Positions 1-6,806 of a stretch of DNA of 12,235 nt are shown here, one piece after another. The DNA is from Bacillota bacterium (GTDB taxonomy: Bacteria; Bacillota; UBA4882; UBA10575), in contig DOID01000142.1 in NCBI GenBank assembly GCA_003511465.1, forward strand, positions 21,955-34,189, written 5' to 3'. Position 1 is the stretch's first letter. Every line of letters begins with the position of its first letter. Both the position numbers and the translations under genes were made by a program. The notes under the pieces were generated by a model. It did no database searches, had not been told where the DNA came from, and saw only the letters and a program-made list of their open reading frames with translations.

Positions 1-72
1 CAACAATCCGGCAAGGATGCTCCCCGGCGCGCTAGGGTAAAAGCGCCGGATCTTGAGATGAGGTTAGTTTAG
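1..72 (+). CDS. 3' end of an unidentified upstream gene (partial)
   Basis: Reading frame 1 is open from the first base to a TAG at 70-72 and encodes 23 residues ending in APDLEMRLV. The other two + frames stop at 31-33 and 38-40, so this frame is the best candidate for the tail of a gene that starts outside the window. The tail is basic (KDAPRRARVKAP) and matches no family I recognise. A perfect 7-bp hairpin (24-30 with 43-49) lies inside it and is not followed by a T run. The call rests only on frame openness over a short stretch, so it could be non-coding. Confidence 0.35.
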   Translation, partial: QQSGKDAPRRARVKAPDLEMRLV

Positions 73-140
73 ATCGTAAGTTTTTTAAAGAAGATCAGTT
101 GGATTTAGTTCTTATTGTTGGCAAAGGTTTTGTAAAGCGA

Positions 141-180
141 ACAACTAGGGCTATTTTCTAGGAAGGAGCGGAGGCGAGTA
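141..180 (+). repeat. 40-bp degenerate repeat, copy A (gerMN leader)
   Basis: This stretch aligns without gaps to 5208-5247 with 33 of 40 identical bases, including an unbroken 15-base core, GGGCTATTTTCTAGG (148-162 and 5215-5229). Copy A contains the ribosome binding site of the GerMN gene (GGAGG 170-174). A weak sigma-A-like pair, TTGTAA (130-135) and TATTTT (152-157) with a 16-bp spacer, overlaps the core, so copy A may also carry the promoter. The function of the shared sequence is unknown. Confidence 0.7.
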
Positions 181-181
181 T

Positions 182-775
182 ATGTTTAAACAAGAATGGA
201 AGTTACCGCTGGCCGCCTTTGCCTGCGGAGTTGTTTTAGTACTGGTTCTTTGCGGGTATGGTCTCTTCACCCAACAAGCGCGGCTACGGGAAACTCAAAG
301 TGAATTGGCGACGGTGTTGGCGGAGACGGAAGGTTTGGTGGGGAGTGAACCATGGAAGGTTGCGCTTTATTTCATTAGCGAAGAGAGTGGAGAAAGTCTG
401 TTGGTGCCAGAGGTGCGGACGATTTCGCCTACCACTGAACCAGAGCAGGCGGCCTTACGGGAGTTAATCAAAGGCCCGGGGACAGAGGATTTACAACCGG
501 TGCTCCCCGGAAAGACCACCGTGCGCAGCTTGGAAATGAGCAATGGACTTGCGGTGGTGGATCTTTCCCAGGACGCGGTGCGTATTGATCGGGGTTCTTG
601 GGGTGAGGCGTTGGTTGTTTGGTCGGTGGTAAACACGCTGACTAAATTCCCGGAGGTGGAAGCCGTCCGGATCTTGATCGAGGGGGAACCGGTGGAGACC
701 TTAGCCGGCCACTTTGATCTGTCTCGACCTTTAAGACGAAACGAACAAGTAATTAGAGACGATTGGACCCACTAG
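182..775 (+). CDS. GerMN-domain membrane-anchored protein (spore germination/sporulation family)
   Basis: The protein has 197 residues. A short charged N-terminus precedes one hydrophobic segment (about residues 9-29), then a short polar helix (about 31-50), then a GerMN domain from about 57 to 188. The domain shows the usual pattern: a VALYF strand, EQAALRELIKGP, a strand ending in GLAVVDLS, a helix (ALVVWSVVNTLTKFP) and VRILIEGEPVETLAGHFDLSRPL. In Bacillus, GerM is a lipoprotein of the engulfment/SpoIIQ-SpoIIIA zone and affects germination. Here Cys24 follows LVL, a poor lipobox, so a signal anchor is more likely than a lipoprotein. The protein carries a single GerMN domain, whereas B. subtilis GerM has two, so I give no gene symbol. 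The ATG is 7 nt after GGAGG. The gene ends in its own terminator and appears monocistronic. Confidence 0.85.
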   Translation: MFKQEWKLPLAAFACGVVLVLVLCGYGLFTQQARLRETQSELATVLAETEGLVGSEPWKVALYFISEESGESLLVPEVRTISPTTEPEQAALRELIKGPGTEDLQPVLPGKTTVRSLEMSNGLAVVDLSQDAVRIDRGSWGEALVVWSVVNTLTKFPEVEAVRILIEGEPVETLAGHFDLSRPLRRNEQVIRDDWTH

Positions 776-788
776 GGTCCTTTTTTTT
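765..788 (+). terminator. Intrinsic terminator overlapping the GerMN stop codon
   Basis: GGACCC (765-770), loop ACTA and GGGTCC (775-780) form a perfect 6-bp stem followed directly by eight T residues (781-788). The stop codon TAG (773-775) lies in the loop and the first base of the 3' arm, so the last codons of the gene build the terminator. It separates this gene from the carboxypeptidase gene downstream. Confidence 0.9.
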
Positions 789-802
789 ATCTGTGATTAC
801 CC

Positions 803-830
803 GCATTTTAGCTGGGCAAGACGCATAAAA
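803..830 (+). promoter_or_regulatory. Possible forespore (sigma-F/sigma-G-like) promoter of the carboxypeptidase gene
   Basis: GCATT (803-807) and CATAAAA (824-830) are separated by 16 bp. They resemble the GNATA-type -35 and CATNNTA-type -10 of forespore sigma factors, and no good sigma-A pair is visible in this 79-bp gap. B. subtilis dacF is forespore-expressed, which is why I looked for this. The match is imperfect in both boxes and the implied leader is short (about 18 nt), so this is a weak inference. Confidence 0.25.
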
Positions 831-854
831 ATTGAGGATAGAAGAGGTGTTTTC

Positions 855-2066
855 ATGAAAAAAAGAGACTTTTCTATCCAGCAGTTCTGGCGTTGGTTAT
901 GCAGTGGCGGTGTTCTACTGCTTTGTCTGTTCTGGATCCTTTGGTCGCAGTTGGAATTACCCGTTGGAGGTAAGTATCAACGGGTGGAGCGTTATCCTCC
1001 CCTGATCTACCTACCGGAAGAAGGCCAGCAGCCGCCGCGGATTAATGCGGGTGCCGCTATTTTGGTGGAAACGGTTAGTGGGATGATTCTTTACGCCAAA
1101 AATGAACACCAACGAAAAGCTCCGGCCAGCACCACAAAGATTATGACCGCTGTTGTGACCTTGGAAAAGGGCAACCCCAGCGATGTGGTGACGATTAGCC
1201 CCAAGGCGGCGCGAACCGGAGGTTCCAGCTTATGGCTGCAGGCCGGGGAGAAGATTTCCTTGTCGGAGTTACTGGAAGGGGTGATGCTAAGATCCGGAAA
1301 CGATGGAAGCGTGGCTTTGGCGGAACATATTGGGGGATCGGAGAAGGCCTTTGCCAACCTAATGAATGGGAAAGCAAAAGAAATCGGTGCCTTAAATAGC
1401 AACTTTACTAACCCCCACGGCTTAAGTGCACCAAACCATTATACTACTGCTTTTGACTTAGCTCTGATCAGTCGGTATGGATTTTGCAACCCGGAGTTTA
1501 CCCGGATTGTGGGGACGCGGGAAGAAGCGGTGGAATGGTACGAAGGGGCCAAAACCAGACAGGTACGGAATACCAACCGATTGCTTTGGTCCTTTGCCGG
1601 GGCGGATGGGGTCAAGACCGGTACGACCAATAAAGCCGGTTATTGTTTGGTTGCCTCGGCGACCCGGGACGGTCGGCGGTTTATTGCCGTGGTGCTGAAC
1701 AGTCCTGACCGCTGGGGTGAAGCAGCACGTTTGCTGGAATACGGGTTTAACCGCTTTTCCTTGAAACTTCTGGCGAAAGTCGATCGCCCGGTAGTCGAAG
1801 TTCCCGTGCGACAGGGAAACCCCGCTCAAGTCGAGCTTTACCCGCGCCGCGATTTTATGGTGGTGATCCCCGCCGGGAAAGAGGGGGAGGCCCAATGCCG
1901 GTTAAGCTTGGACTATAGCGCATTGATCCCTCCGGTGCGGGCCGGTACCACCGTCGGTAAGCTTAGTTATTACTACAAAGGCCAGGAGGTGGACTGGGTG
2001 GAATTATATCCACGGGAACGGATCGTGCGGGACATCTGGTGGCGGCGGTTGATGAGGAGGAATTAG
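855..2066 (+). CDS. D-alanyl-D-alanine carboxypeptidase, PBP5/DacF type (peptidase S11)
   Basis: This 403-residue penicillin-binding protein removes the terminal D-Ala from peptidoglycan pentapeptides outside the membrane. All three active-site motifs are present: STTK (Ser92 nucleophile, Lys95), SGN (147-149) and KTG (254-256). A hydrophobic segment at about 15-33 exports or anchors it; I see no clear Ala-X-Ala cleavage site. Residues from about 305 to 385 fit the beta-rich PBP5 C-terminal domain, and the end (391-403) is basic and Trp/Arg-rich, as expected of a membrane-binding tail. The segment GSEKAFANLMNGKAKEIGAL resembles B. subtilis DacF, a forespore cortex enzyme, but DacA and DacB are close relatives, so I give no symbol. 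The start has AGGTG (845-849) 5 nt upstream. It is followed after one base by the YkvI-family gene. The spoIIA operon, which follows dacF in Bacillus, is absent here. Confidence 0.93.
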   Translation: MKKRDFSIQQFWRWLCSGGVLLLCLFWILWSQLELPVGGKYQRVERYPPLIYLPEEGQQPPRINAGAAILVETVSGMILYAKNEHQRKAPASTTKIMTAVVTLEKGNPSDVVTISPKAARTGGSSLWLQAGEKISLSELLEGVMLRSGNDGSVALAEHIGGSEKAFANLMNGKAKEIGALNSNFTNPHGLSAPNHYTTAFDLALISRYGFCNPEFTRIVGTREEAVEWYEGAKTRQVRNTNRLLWSFAGADGVKTGTTNKAGYCLVASATRDGRRFIAVVLNSPDRWGEAARLLEYGFNRFSLKLLAKVDRPVVEVPVRQGNPAQVELYPRRDFMVVIPAGKEGEAQCRLSLDYSALIPPVRAGTTVGKLSYYYKGQEVDWVELYPRERIVRDIWWRRLMRRN

Positions 2067-2067
2067 C

Positions 2068-3120
2068 ATGGATCGTCTGGTCCGTGTGCTGCTGATCGCC
2101 TTTATCTATATCGGGACGGTAGTGGGCGCGGGCTTTGCTTCAGGACAAGAGATCTGGTTTTTCTTCTCCCGTTTTCAGGAGCGGGGTGCCGTAGGGTTAC
2201 TTTGCTCCGTAATCGTCTTTGCCTGGTTGGGCCCGAAAGCCATGGAATGGGCCAGAAGGCTGAAAGCCGAATCCTACCGGGATTTTTTTGGCGCATTAGT
2301 GGGTAAGGGATACGGTAGGTTTTGTGATTTGGTGATGACGGTTTTCCTCTTTCTACTGATCGGGATTATGTTGGCCGGGTCCGGCGCGGTAACCGCCGCT
2401 TTTGGCTGGGGACGGAGTCTTGGATTATGGGGCGCAGTTTTTTTAACCTTGTTGGTTCTAGTTCAACCTTTAGCCGGGCTCAAGGGCGTCAACTCCCTCG
2501 TGGTGCCTTTGCTGTGTTTGACCGGCTTGCTGCTGAACTTATGGGGGCAAGGGATCACAGCCCCACTTGACGCGGCCCCGTCGGTGTCTGGGGGTTGGTT
2601 CCTGGCCGCTTTGCAGTACAGCGCCTACAACCTTATGTTGGCGCTTCCGGTGTTAGTTACCCTCTACCGGTTGGAACCGGATCCGGTGGTGCTCCGATGG
2701 GGGGGAGTGGTCGGCGGACTTACCTTAGGGATCCTGGCCTTCCTCTTTCACACGGTGCTTAAAAACTATAATTTTGCCGCGGTTGATTTACCGGTCCTCT
2801 TTCTCACCAAAAACTGGAGATGGGGGTGGCCGGTCTTTTACTCCTTTGTGCTCTGGGGGGAATTATTCACTAGTTTGGTTGCTAACGCTTATGGTTTAAG
2901 CGCACGTTTTAATTTAGAAAAGGATCGCCTCTATCTGGGTAAATTATTGTTTATTTTGCTAATGGCCGCCTTGGTTAGCCAGTTTGGTTTTGCTCGGTTG
3001 ATTACGAAGGTATATCCCTTATCCGGTTATTTTGCCTTTACCTTATTGTTGCCCTTGGCGCTGCGGCCACTTCCTGGTGAAGGAAGAAGGGGAAAATCCC
3101 AGAAAAAGCAGTATTTTTGA
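2068..3120 (+). CDS. YkvI-family integral membrane protein (APC/LeuT-fold, putative transporter)
   Basis: The protein has 350 residues and is strongly hydrophobic throughout, with roughly ten membrane segments. The N-terminus carries GTVVGAGFASGQEI (residues 16-29), the signature of the YkvI family and typical of the broken first helix of LeuT-fold transporters. The substrate is unknown for the family. The C-terminal tail is short and basic (PGEGRRGKSQKKQYF). Its ribosome site AGGAGG (2055-2060) lies inside the end of the carboxypeptidase gene and only one base separates stop from start, so the two are almost certainly cotranscribed and translationally coupled. No terminator is visible after it. 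I recognise the family, not a specific function; a link to sporulation is only suggested by its partner gene. Confidence 0.85.
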   Translation: MDRLVRVLLIAFIYIGTVVGAGFASGQEIWFFFSRFQERGAVGLLCSVIVFAWLGPKAMEWARRLKAESYRDFFGALVGKGYGRFCDLVMTVFLFLLIGIMLAGSGAVTAAFGWGRSLGLWGAVFLTLLVLVQPLAGLKGVNSLVVPLLCLTGLLLNLWGQGITAPLDAAPSVSGGWFLAALQYSAYNLMLALPVLVTLYRLEPDPVVLRWGGVVGGLTLGILAFLFHTVLKNYNFAAVDLPVLFLTKNWRWGWPVFYSFVLWGELFTSLVANAYGLSARFNLEKDRLYLGKLLFILLMAALVSQFGFARLITKVYPLSGYFAFTLLLPLALRPLPGEGRRGKSQKKQYF

Positions 3121-3130
3121 TCGTCCGGAT

Positions 3131-3164
3131 CTCGACATAAATAAAGGTGCTTCGCTGCTATAAT
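3131..3164 (+). promoter_or_regulatory. spoIIE promoter candidate with 21-bp spacer and Spo0A-box-like site
   Basis: A perfect -10, TATAAT (3159-3164), is preceded by an extended -10 TG (3156-3157). The best -35-like hexamer is TCGACA (3132-3137), 21 bp upstream instead of the normal 17; no good -35 exists at 16-18 bp. CTCGACA (3131-3137) differs by one base from the Spo0A box TTCGACA (reverse complement of TGTCGAA) and overlaps the -35. A second, weaker match (ATCGTCC, 3120-3126) lies 11 bp upstream. B. subtilis spoIIE and spoIIG use sigma-A promoters with 21-22 bp spacers activated by phosphorylated Spo0A, so this layout is what one would expect in front of spoIIE. The predicted leader is about 65 nt. 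Confidence 0.65.
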
Positions 3165-3235
3165 GGGATAGTTGGTATGGATTGGATGCGAAAAGTTGAT
3201 AGACGGTTGACAGACAGACGAGAGCAGGTGTTGTC

Positions 3236-5188
3236 ATGAGGAAAAAAGGGAAGCTGAAGGGAACAGGCCAGGTGCGAGCAAGTTTATTTATGCTCGGTGG
3301 TGTGGCCTTAACGATGCTATTATCAGGGGTTAAGCTTCCCTACGCTTTAACACCTGGAGGGTTGGCCTTTGTTGGGGCATGGGAGTTGGCCGGTCTTCCC
3401 GGTGGGCTTGTCCTGCTTGGTATCGCTCTATATAGAGCAGGGGGCCGGACAGCAGCGGTGATATTTTACCGAACCTTAAGTTTGGCTCCCCTCTTTCTAT
3501 CCTTTTATCTAAAAAGCCGGAAGCGGTTAACGCTGAAGGTGTTGGTTATATTGCTGTTGGCCACCGGTTCAGGCTTGGTCTTTATTTATTGGCAGGGTGG
3601 ACAAGGGTTAGCTGTTCCTCTTGCGGCAGAAATAGTTGCTGTTGGAATACTGGCTTGGCTTTTGGCACCCAGGTTAGAACAGCTGGCTGCGATCTGGGGG
3701 ATCAAGGGCTCAAAAAAGCAGAGGGAAGCGGCGAAAGGATGGTGGTCGTGGGCGGTGGCACCGGCAGCGGACTGCGGCACCCGCCTTTTATGGACAGAAG
3801 GATCATCACGCCTGTCTAGACTAGGGGATTTCTTTCAAGAGTTGGGCCAAACTTTCCAGCCGGTTCCTAATGAAAAGACCAATTCACGTCATGAAGAGAT
3901 CCTGGCGCTCCTACAAGCGATCGCCGACCAAAACTGTCTCTCTTGTGTAAAATATGATCTTTGTTGGCAAGAAAGGTTTTACCAAACCTACCGGGAACTG
4001 TTTGTTCTGATGGGATGGGCCGAAGGAGGGGTTACCGTCGGAAAGTCTCACCTGAAGGGGTATTTAGCACAGGAATGTTTGAAACCGGAAGCCTTGCTCA
4101 CCACGGTCAATCTGACTATGAAACAAGAGCGGACCGGCCAGTACTGGCACCGGCGTTATACCGAGGCAAAGTGGTTTTTAGCGGACCGCTTAACCGGGGT
4201 CGCCGCAGTGCTAATGCAGATGGCGGAGACTAGCGTAGCGAGCCAGGATGAAGTGGTGGAAAGAGCGCAAAAGTTGAGTAAGGTTTTGCGTAAAGCCGGA
4301 GTCAGCCGCGGTGAGGTCAAAATCGTTTCTGGTGGAGGGAAACAAGGCGATCACCGCCTGCTAGTGGAGAAGAAGGCCTGTTCCGGGAGGCAAGAATGCC
4401 GATTGATCGTTGCCCCCATCCTCGCTAAAGCCCTTGGTCGGCAGTTAGCGGTGACGGACGAAGCTTGTGGCCGAAGAAGGGATGGTTATTGTTCCTTCTG
4501 TCTGATGTCAGAACCGGCGTATGGGATTTGTTCTGCCGTAGTGCAACTGCCGAAGCAAGGAAACCGCGTGTCGGGGGATTCGCAAGAGACAAGGCTGATT
4601 GGTGATCATCTATTTTTAAGCTTGCTCAGTGACGGTATGGGCGTGGGAACAACCGCTGCCCGGATCAGTCAGGCGGCGGTCAAGCTGATTGAAGGGATGT
4701 TAGTGGCGGGGTTTGAAAAAAACTTTGCCTTAGAGAATCTAAACTCCATTTTACTACTGGCTACTCCGGAGGAGGAATTTGCCACCCTTGACCTCTTGCT
4801 TTTTAACCGGCTCAGTGGAGAAGTAGAACTGTTTAAAGTCGGTTCGGCACCGACCTATGTAAAAAAAGGACGGGAAGTACAGGTGATTCGCTCAACTGCA
4901 CTGCCGGTTGGGATTGTGCCCCAAATTGACCCCGAGTATTACCGGGACTTTTTAGACGACGGGGATCTAATTGTGCTGGTTAGCGATGGGGCAGCAACTT
5001 TGGGGACTAAAGGGGGCGAGGATTGGATCCTAAAGGCCTTGAAAAGGACGGAGACCAGTGCCGCTCAGTCCCTCTGTGAATATCTACTGGAGTTGGCTAA
5101 AATTGAGTCCGACGGAGAAATTAATGATGATTTAACGATCATGGTTTTGCAGGTAGTCACCCACCCTAGCTACCGCCCGCACACATGA
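3236..5188 (+). CDS. spoIIE: Stage II sporulation protein E, PP2C-type serine phosphatase (short membrane domain)
   Basis: SpoIIE dephosphorylates SpoIIAA in the forespore, which frees sigma-F, and it also acts at the polar septum. The protein has 650 residues: about five hydrophobic segments (12-31, 40-66, 72-92, 99-118, 124-145), a cytoplasmic regulatory region with cysteine clusters (C234, C237, C243; C411, C419, C422), and a PP2C-type domain from about 440. Catalytic features are intact: DGMG (466-469), TLD (517-519), GSAP (536-539), SDG (583-585) and DD (631-632), which hold the metal ligands of this family. B. subtilis SpoIIE has 827 residues and ten membrane helices, so the membrane part here is about half size while the rest is full length. 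The start has AGGTG (3226-3230) 5 nt upstream. tilS follows after 150 bp; no terminator is visible between them. Confidence 0.96.
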   Translation: MRKKGKLKGTGQVRASLFMLGGVALTMLLSGVKLPYALTPGGLAFVGAWELAGLPGGLVLLGIALYRAGGRTAAVIFYRTLSLAPLFLSFYLKSRKRLTLKVLVILLLATGSGLVFIYWQGGQGLAVPLAAEIVAVGILAWLLAPRLEQLAAIWGIKGSKKQREAAKGWWSWAVAPAADCGTRLLWTEGSSRLSRLGDFFQELGQTFQPVPNEKTNSRHEEILALLQAIADQNCLSCVKYDLCWQERFYQTYRELFVLMGWAEGGVTVGKSHLKGYLAQECLKPEALLTTVNLTMKQERTGQYWHRRYTEAKWFLADRLTGVAAVLMQMAETSVASQDEVVERAQKLSKVLRKAGVSRGEVKIVSGGGKQGDHRLLVEKKACSGRQECRLIVAPILAKALGRQLAVTDEACGRRRDGYCSFCLMSEPAYGICSAVVQLPKQGNRVSGDSQETRLIGDHLFLSLLSDGMGVGTTAARISQAAVKLIEGMLVAGFEKNFALENLNSILLLATPEEEFATLDLLLFNRLSGEVELFKVGSAPTYVKKGREVQVIRSTALPVGIVPQIDPEYYRDFLDDGDLIVLVSDGAATLGTKGGEDWILKALKRTETSAAQSLCEYLLELAKIESDGEINDDLTIMVLQVVTHPSYRPHT

Positions 5189-5207
5189 AATGATGGAAAT
5201 TGAAGCC

Positions 5208-5247
5208 ACAACATGGGCTATTTTCTAGGTAGCAGCGCTGGGGAGTA
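5208..5247 (+). repeat. 40-bp degenerate repeat, copy B (spoIIE-tilS gap)
   Basis: This is the second copy of the repeat at 141-180 (33 of 40 identical, 15-base exact core at 5215-5229). In this copy the ribosome site is lost (GGAGG became CTGGG) and no start codon follows. Further weak similarity continues downstream: TTTAAACA occurs at 185-192 and 5264-5271, and AGTTANNGC at 201-209 and 5283-5291, with different spacing. It could therefore be a decayed fragment of the start of the GerMN gene, or a shared regulatory site. The rest of the gap holds the tilS promoter. Confidence 0.65.
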
Positions 5248-5277
5248 CTTCTGGTTAACAAAATTTAAACAGGAAAA

Positions 5278-5306
5278 TTGACAGTTATTGCGAAACTTAT
5301 TTTAAG
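5278..5306 (+). promoter_or_regulatory. Candidate sigma-A promoter of tilS
   Basis: A perfect -35, TTGACA (5278-5283), is followed after 17 bp by TTTAAG (5301-5306), which matches four of six -10 bases. An imperfect dyad (ATTGC 5287-5291, GCAAT 5306-5310) lies across the spacer and -10 and might be an operator. The predicted start of transcription is about 25 nt before the tilS start codon. Confidence 0.5.
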
Positions 5307-5338
5307 CAATTAACGTTTCAATAAATGAAGGTGAAGGA

Positions 5339-6775
5339 ATGGAAGCCTTTGAGGAGAAAGTTTTAGCCACCATTCAACGCTACCGGATGTTATCGGTGGG
5401 CGATAAAGTATTGGTCGCGGTTTCAGGTGGTGTGGATTCCATGGTTCTCCTGGCGGTTCTCATGCGGCTCCCCCTCCGATTGGGTTTGGCTGTTTTCCAT
5501 TTGAACCACCGTTTGCGACCGGAAGCGGAGGATGAAGCGGTTCTGGTAGCCGAATACGCTTCGACTAATTCTTTACCTTGTCATACGGAACGGCTGGCAG
5601 AAGATTGGCTGAACAGTAAAGGTAAAAGTTCCTTACAGGAGGCGGCCCGTGATGTGCGGTACCGCTTGATGGCCGCGACCGCCGATCGACTGGGTATCAC
5701 CAAAATCGCCCTAGGGCATCATGCCGATGACCAGGCTGAGACGGTTTTGATGCGTTTTCTGACCGGGGCTGGCCCTGCGGGTTTGGCCGGGATTCCTCCG
5801 GTACGAGACCGCTATGTGCGGCCGTTGTTGGAAGTTGGGCGCGGAGAGATTGCGGCTTACGCCCGCCAGAGGAACTTAGAATGGGCGGAAGATGCGTCGA
5901 ACCAAAAAACAGTCTACTTCCGCAACCGTGTACGTCATGAATTACTCCCTTTCCTCGAAGAGGAATATCAACCGGGACTTCGAGGAAGGTTATGGGAGAC
6001 CGCCGTGATCTGTCGGGAATGGAAAGCAGTCCTGGAAGAACCGGTCAATGCGGCCTTGCAACGCGGGGGATTAGTCCAAAGCGGCGGGAGACTAACCCCA
6101 AATCGGGATGGGGGCTATCTACTGACGATTGCCCTCTGGCGAGAATTACCACCTGCGGTCCAAAGGTTGCTTTTTCGTCGGCTCTTTTTTTCATTGTCGC
6201 CAGCCCATTGTTGTCTGGAATTTGTCCACTCCGAGGCGGTTTTGGCCTTGCTGGAAGCCCCGGAGGGGAAAAGAATTAATCTGCCTGGCGGTATGCTCGC
6301 CTGGAAGCGGGAGCAGGCTTTGTGGATCGGTCCGGCTACAGCAGTAATAGGAGAGCAGGACGGGGTGAACTGGACGGCAGTAGTCCTGGTGGTTCCAGGG
6401 ACGACCGTATTACCGGCCAACCTGGGAACGGTTGAAAGTAAGTGGCTGACCCGAAATGAACTCCCTTTGCACTGGGAGGAAGTTTCACCCTTTGAATTTT
6501 ATCTTGATGCCGACCGGTGTTCTTTTCCGCTAACCCTTCGTCCGCGTCAGCCGGGAGACCGTTTGGCCATACTGGGCCTTGATGGCAGTAAGAAAGTGAA
6601 GGACGTGCTGATCGATGCCAAGATCCCCCCTGATGAGCGGGGAGCTTACCCTCTACTGGTCGATGGGGATAGCCGTGTATTGGGAGTGCTCGGCTTACGC
6701 CCCGGTCGCCAGGGGATGATTTCCCCTCAGACCGGACGAGTGCTGTATCTTCACTACCGGAGAAGAAATAGGTAG
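5339..6775 (+). CDS. tilS: tRNA(Ile)-lysidine synthetase TilS
   Basis: TilS uses ATP and lysine to convert C34 of the CAU-anticodon tRNA-Ile to lysidine, so that it reads AUA; it is usually essential. The 478-residue protein shows the complete family layout. The N-terminal PP-loop ATPase has SGGVDS at 29-34, HLNHRLR at 54-60, and GHHADDQAETVLMRF with GAGPAGLAGI at 126-151. RNRVRHELLP (195-204) ends the catalytic region. A variable middle (about 215-385) precedes the C-terminal TilS domain (about 397-475), with RPRQPGDRL and SKKVKDVLIDAKIP. The start has AGGTG (5329-5333) 5 nt upstream. It sits between spoIIE and ftsH, a conserved order, but the hpt gene that often follows tilS is missing. It ends 71 bp before ftsH without a terminator. 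Confidence 0.97.
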   Translation: MEAFEEKVLATIQRYRMLSVGDKVLVAVSGGVDSMVLLAVLMRLPLRLGLAVFHLNHRLRPEAEDEAVLVAEYASTNSLPCHTERLAEDWLNSKGKSSLQEAARDVRYRLMAATADRLGITKIALGHHADDQAETVLMRFLTGAGPAGLAGIPPVRDRYVRPLLEVGRGEIAAYARQRNLEWAEDASNQKTVYFRNRVRHELLPFLEEEYQPGLRGRLWETAVICREWKAVLEEPVNAALQRGGLVQSGGRLTPNRDGGYLLTIALWRELPPAVQRLLFRRLFFSLSPAHCCLEFVHSEAVLALLEAPEGKRINLPGGMLAWKREQALWIGPATAVIGEQDGVNWTAVVLVVPGTTVLPANLGTVESKWLTRNELPLHWEEVSPFEFYLDADRCSFPLTLRPRQPGDRLAILGLDGSKKVKDVLIDAKIPPDERGAYPLLVDGDSRVLGVLGLRPGRQGMISPQTGRVLYLHYRRRNR

Positions 6776-6777
6776 AG

Positions 6778-6806
6778 TTGTCGAAAAGATGAGGTTATGG
6801 TATAAT
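6778..6806 (+). promoter_or_regulatory. Strong sigma-A promoter of ftsH with an overlapping Spo0A box
   Basis: TTGTCG (6778-6783), a 17-bp spacer and a perfect TATAAT (6801-6806) preceded by an extended -10 TG (6798-6799) make the best promoter in the window. TGTCGAA (6779-6785), a perfect Spo0A box, overlaps the -35. The promoter starts three bases after the tilS stop codon. The predicted leader is about 35 nt and ends in the GAGGGGG ribosome site (6833-6839). A 7-base perfect match is expected about once or twice by chance in a window this size on both strands, so only its position makes the Spo0A box notable. Confidence 0.75.

Noticed and set aside
24..49. Perfect 7-bp GC hairpin as terminator of the upstream gene
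   Set aside because: It lies inside the likely final codons and lacks a T run; the following sequence is mixed.
119..133. Sigma-54-like promoter (TGGCA, then TTG at the right spacing)
   Set aside because: The -12 element lacks the near-invariant GC (TTGT instead of TTGC) and nothing nearby suggests sigma-54 control.
73..181. Riboswitch or T-box leader before the GerMN gene
   Set aside because: I see no T-box sequence, no known aptamer signature and no terminator/antiterminator pair in this 109-bp gap.
1458..1895. 145-codon open frame antisense to the carboxypeptidase gene
   Set aside because: It lies wholly inside a gene with intact catalytic motifs on the other strand, has no family-like composition, and no clear ribosome site supports it.
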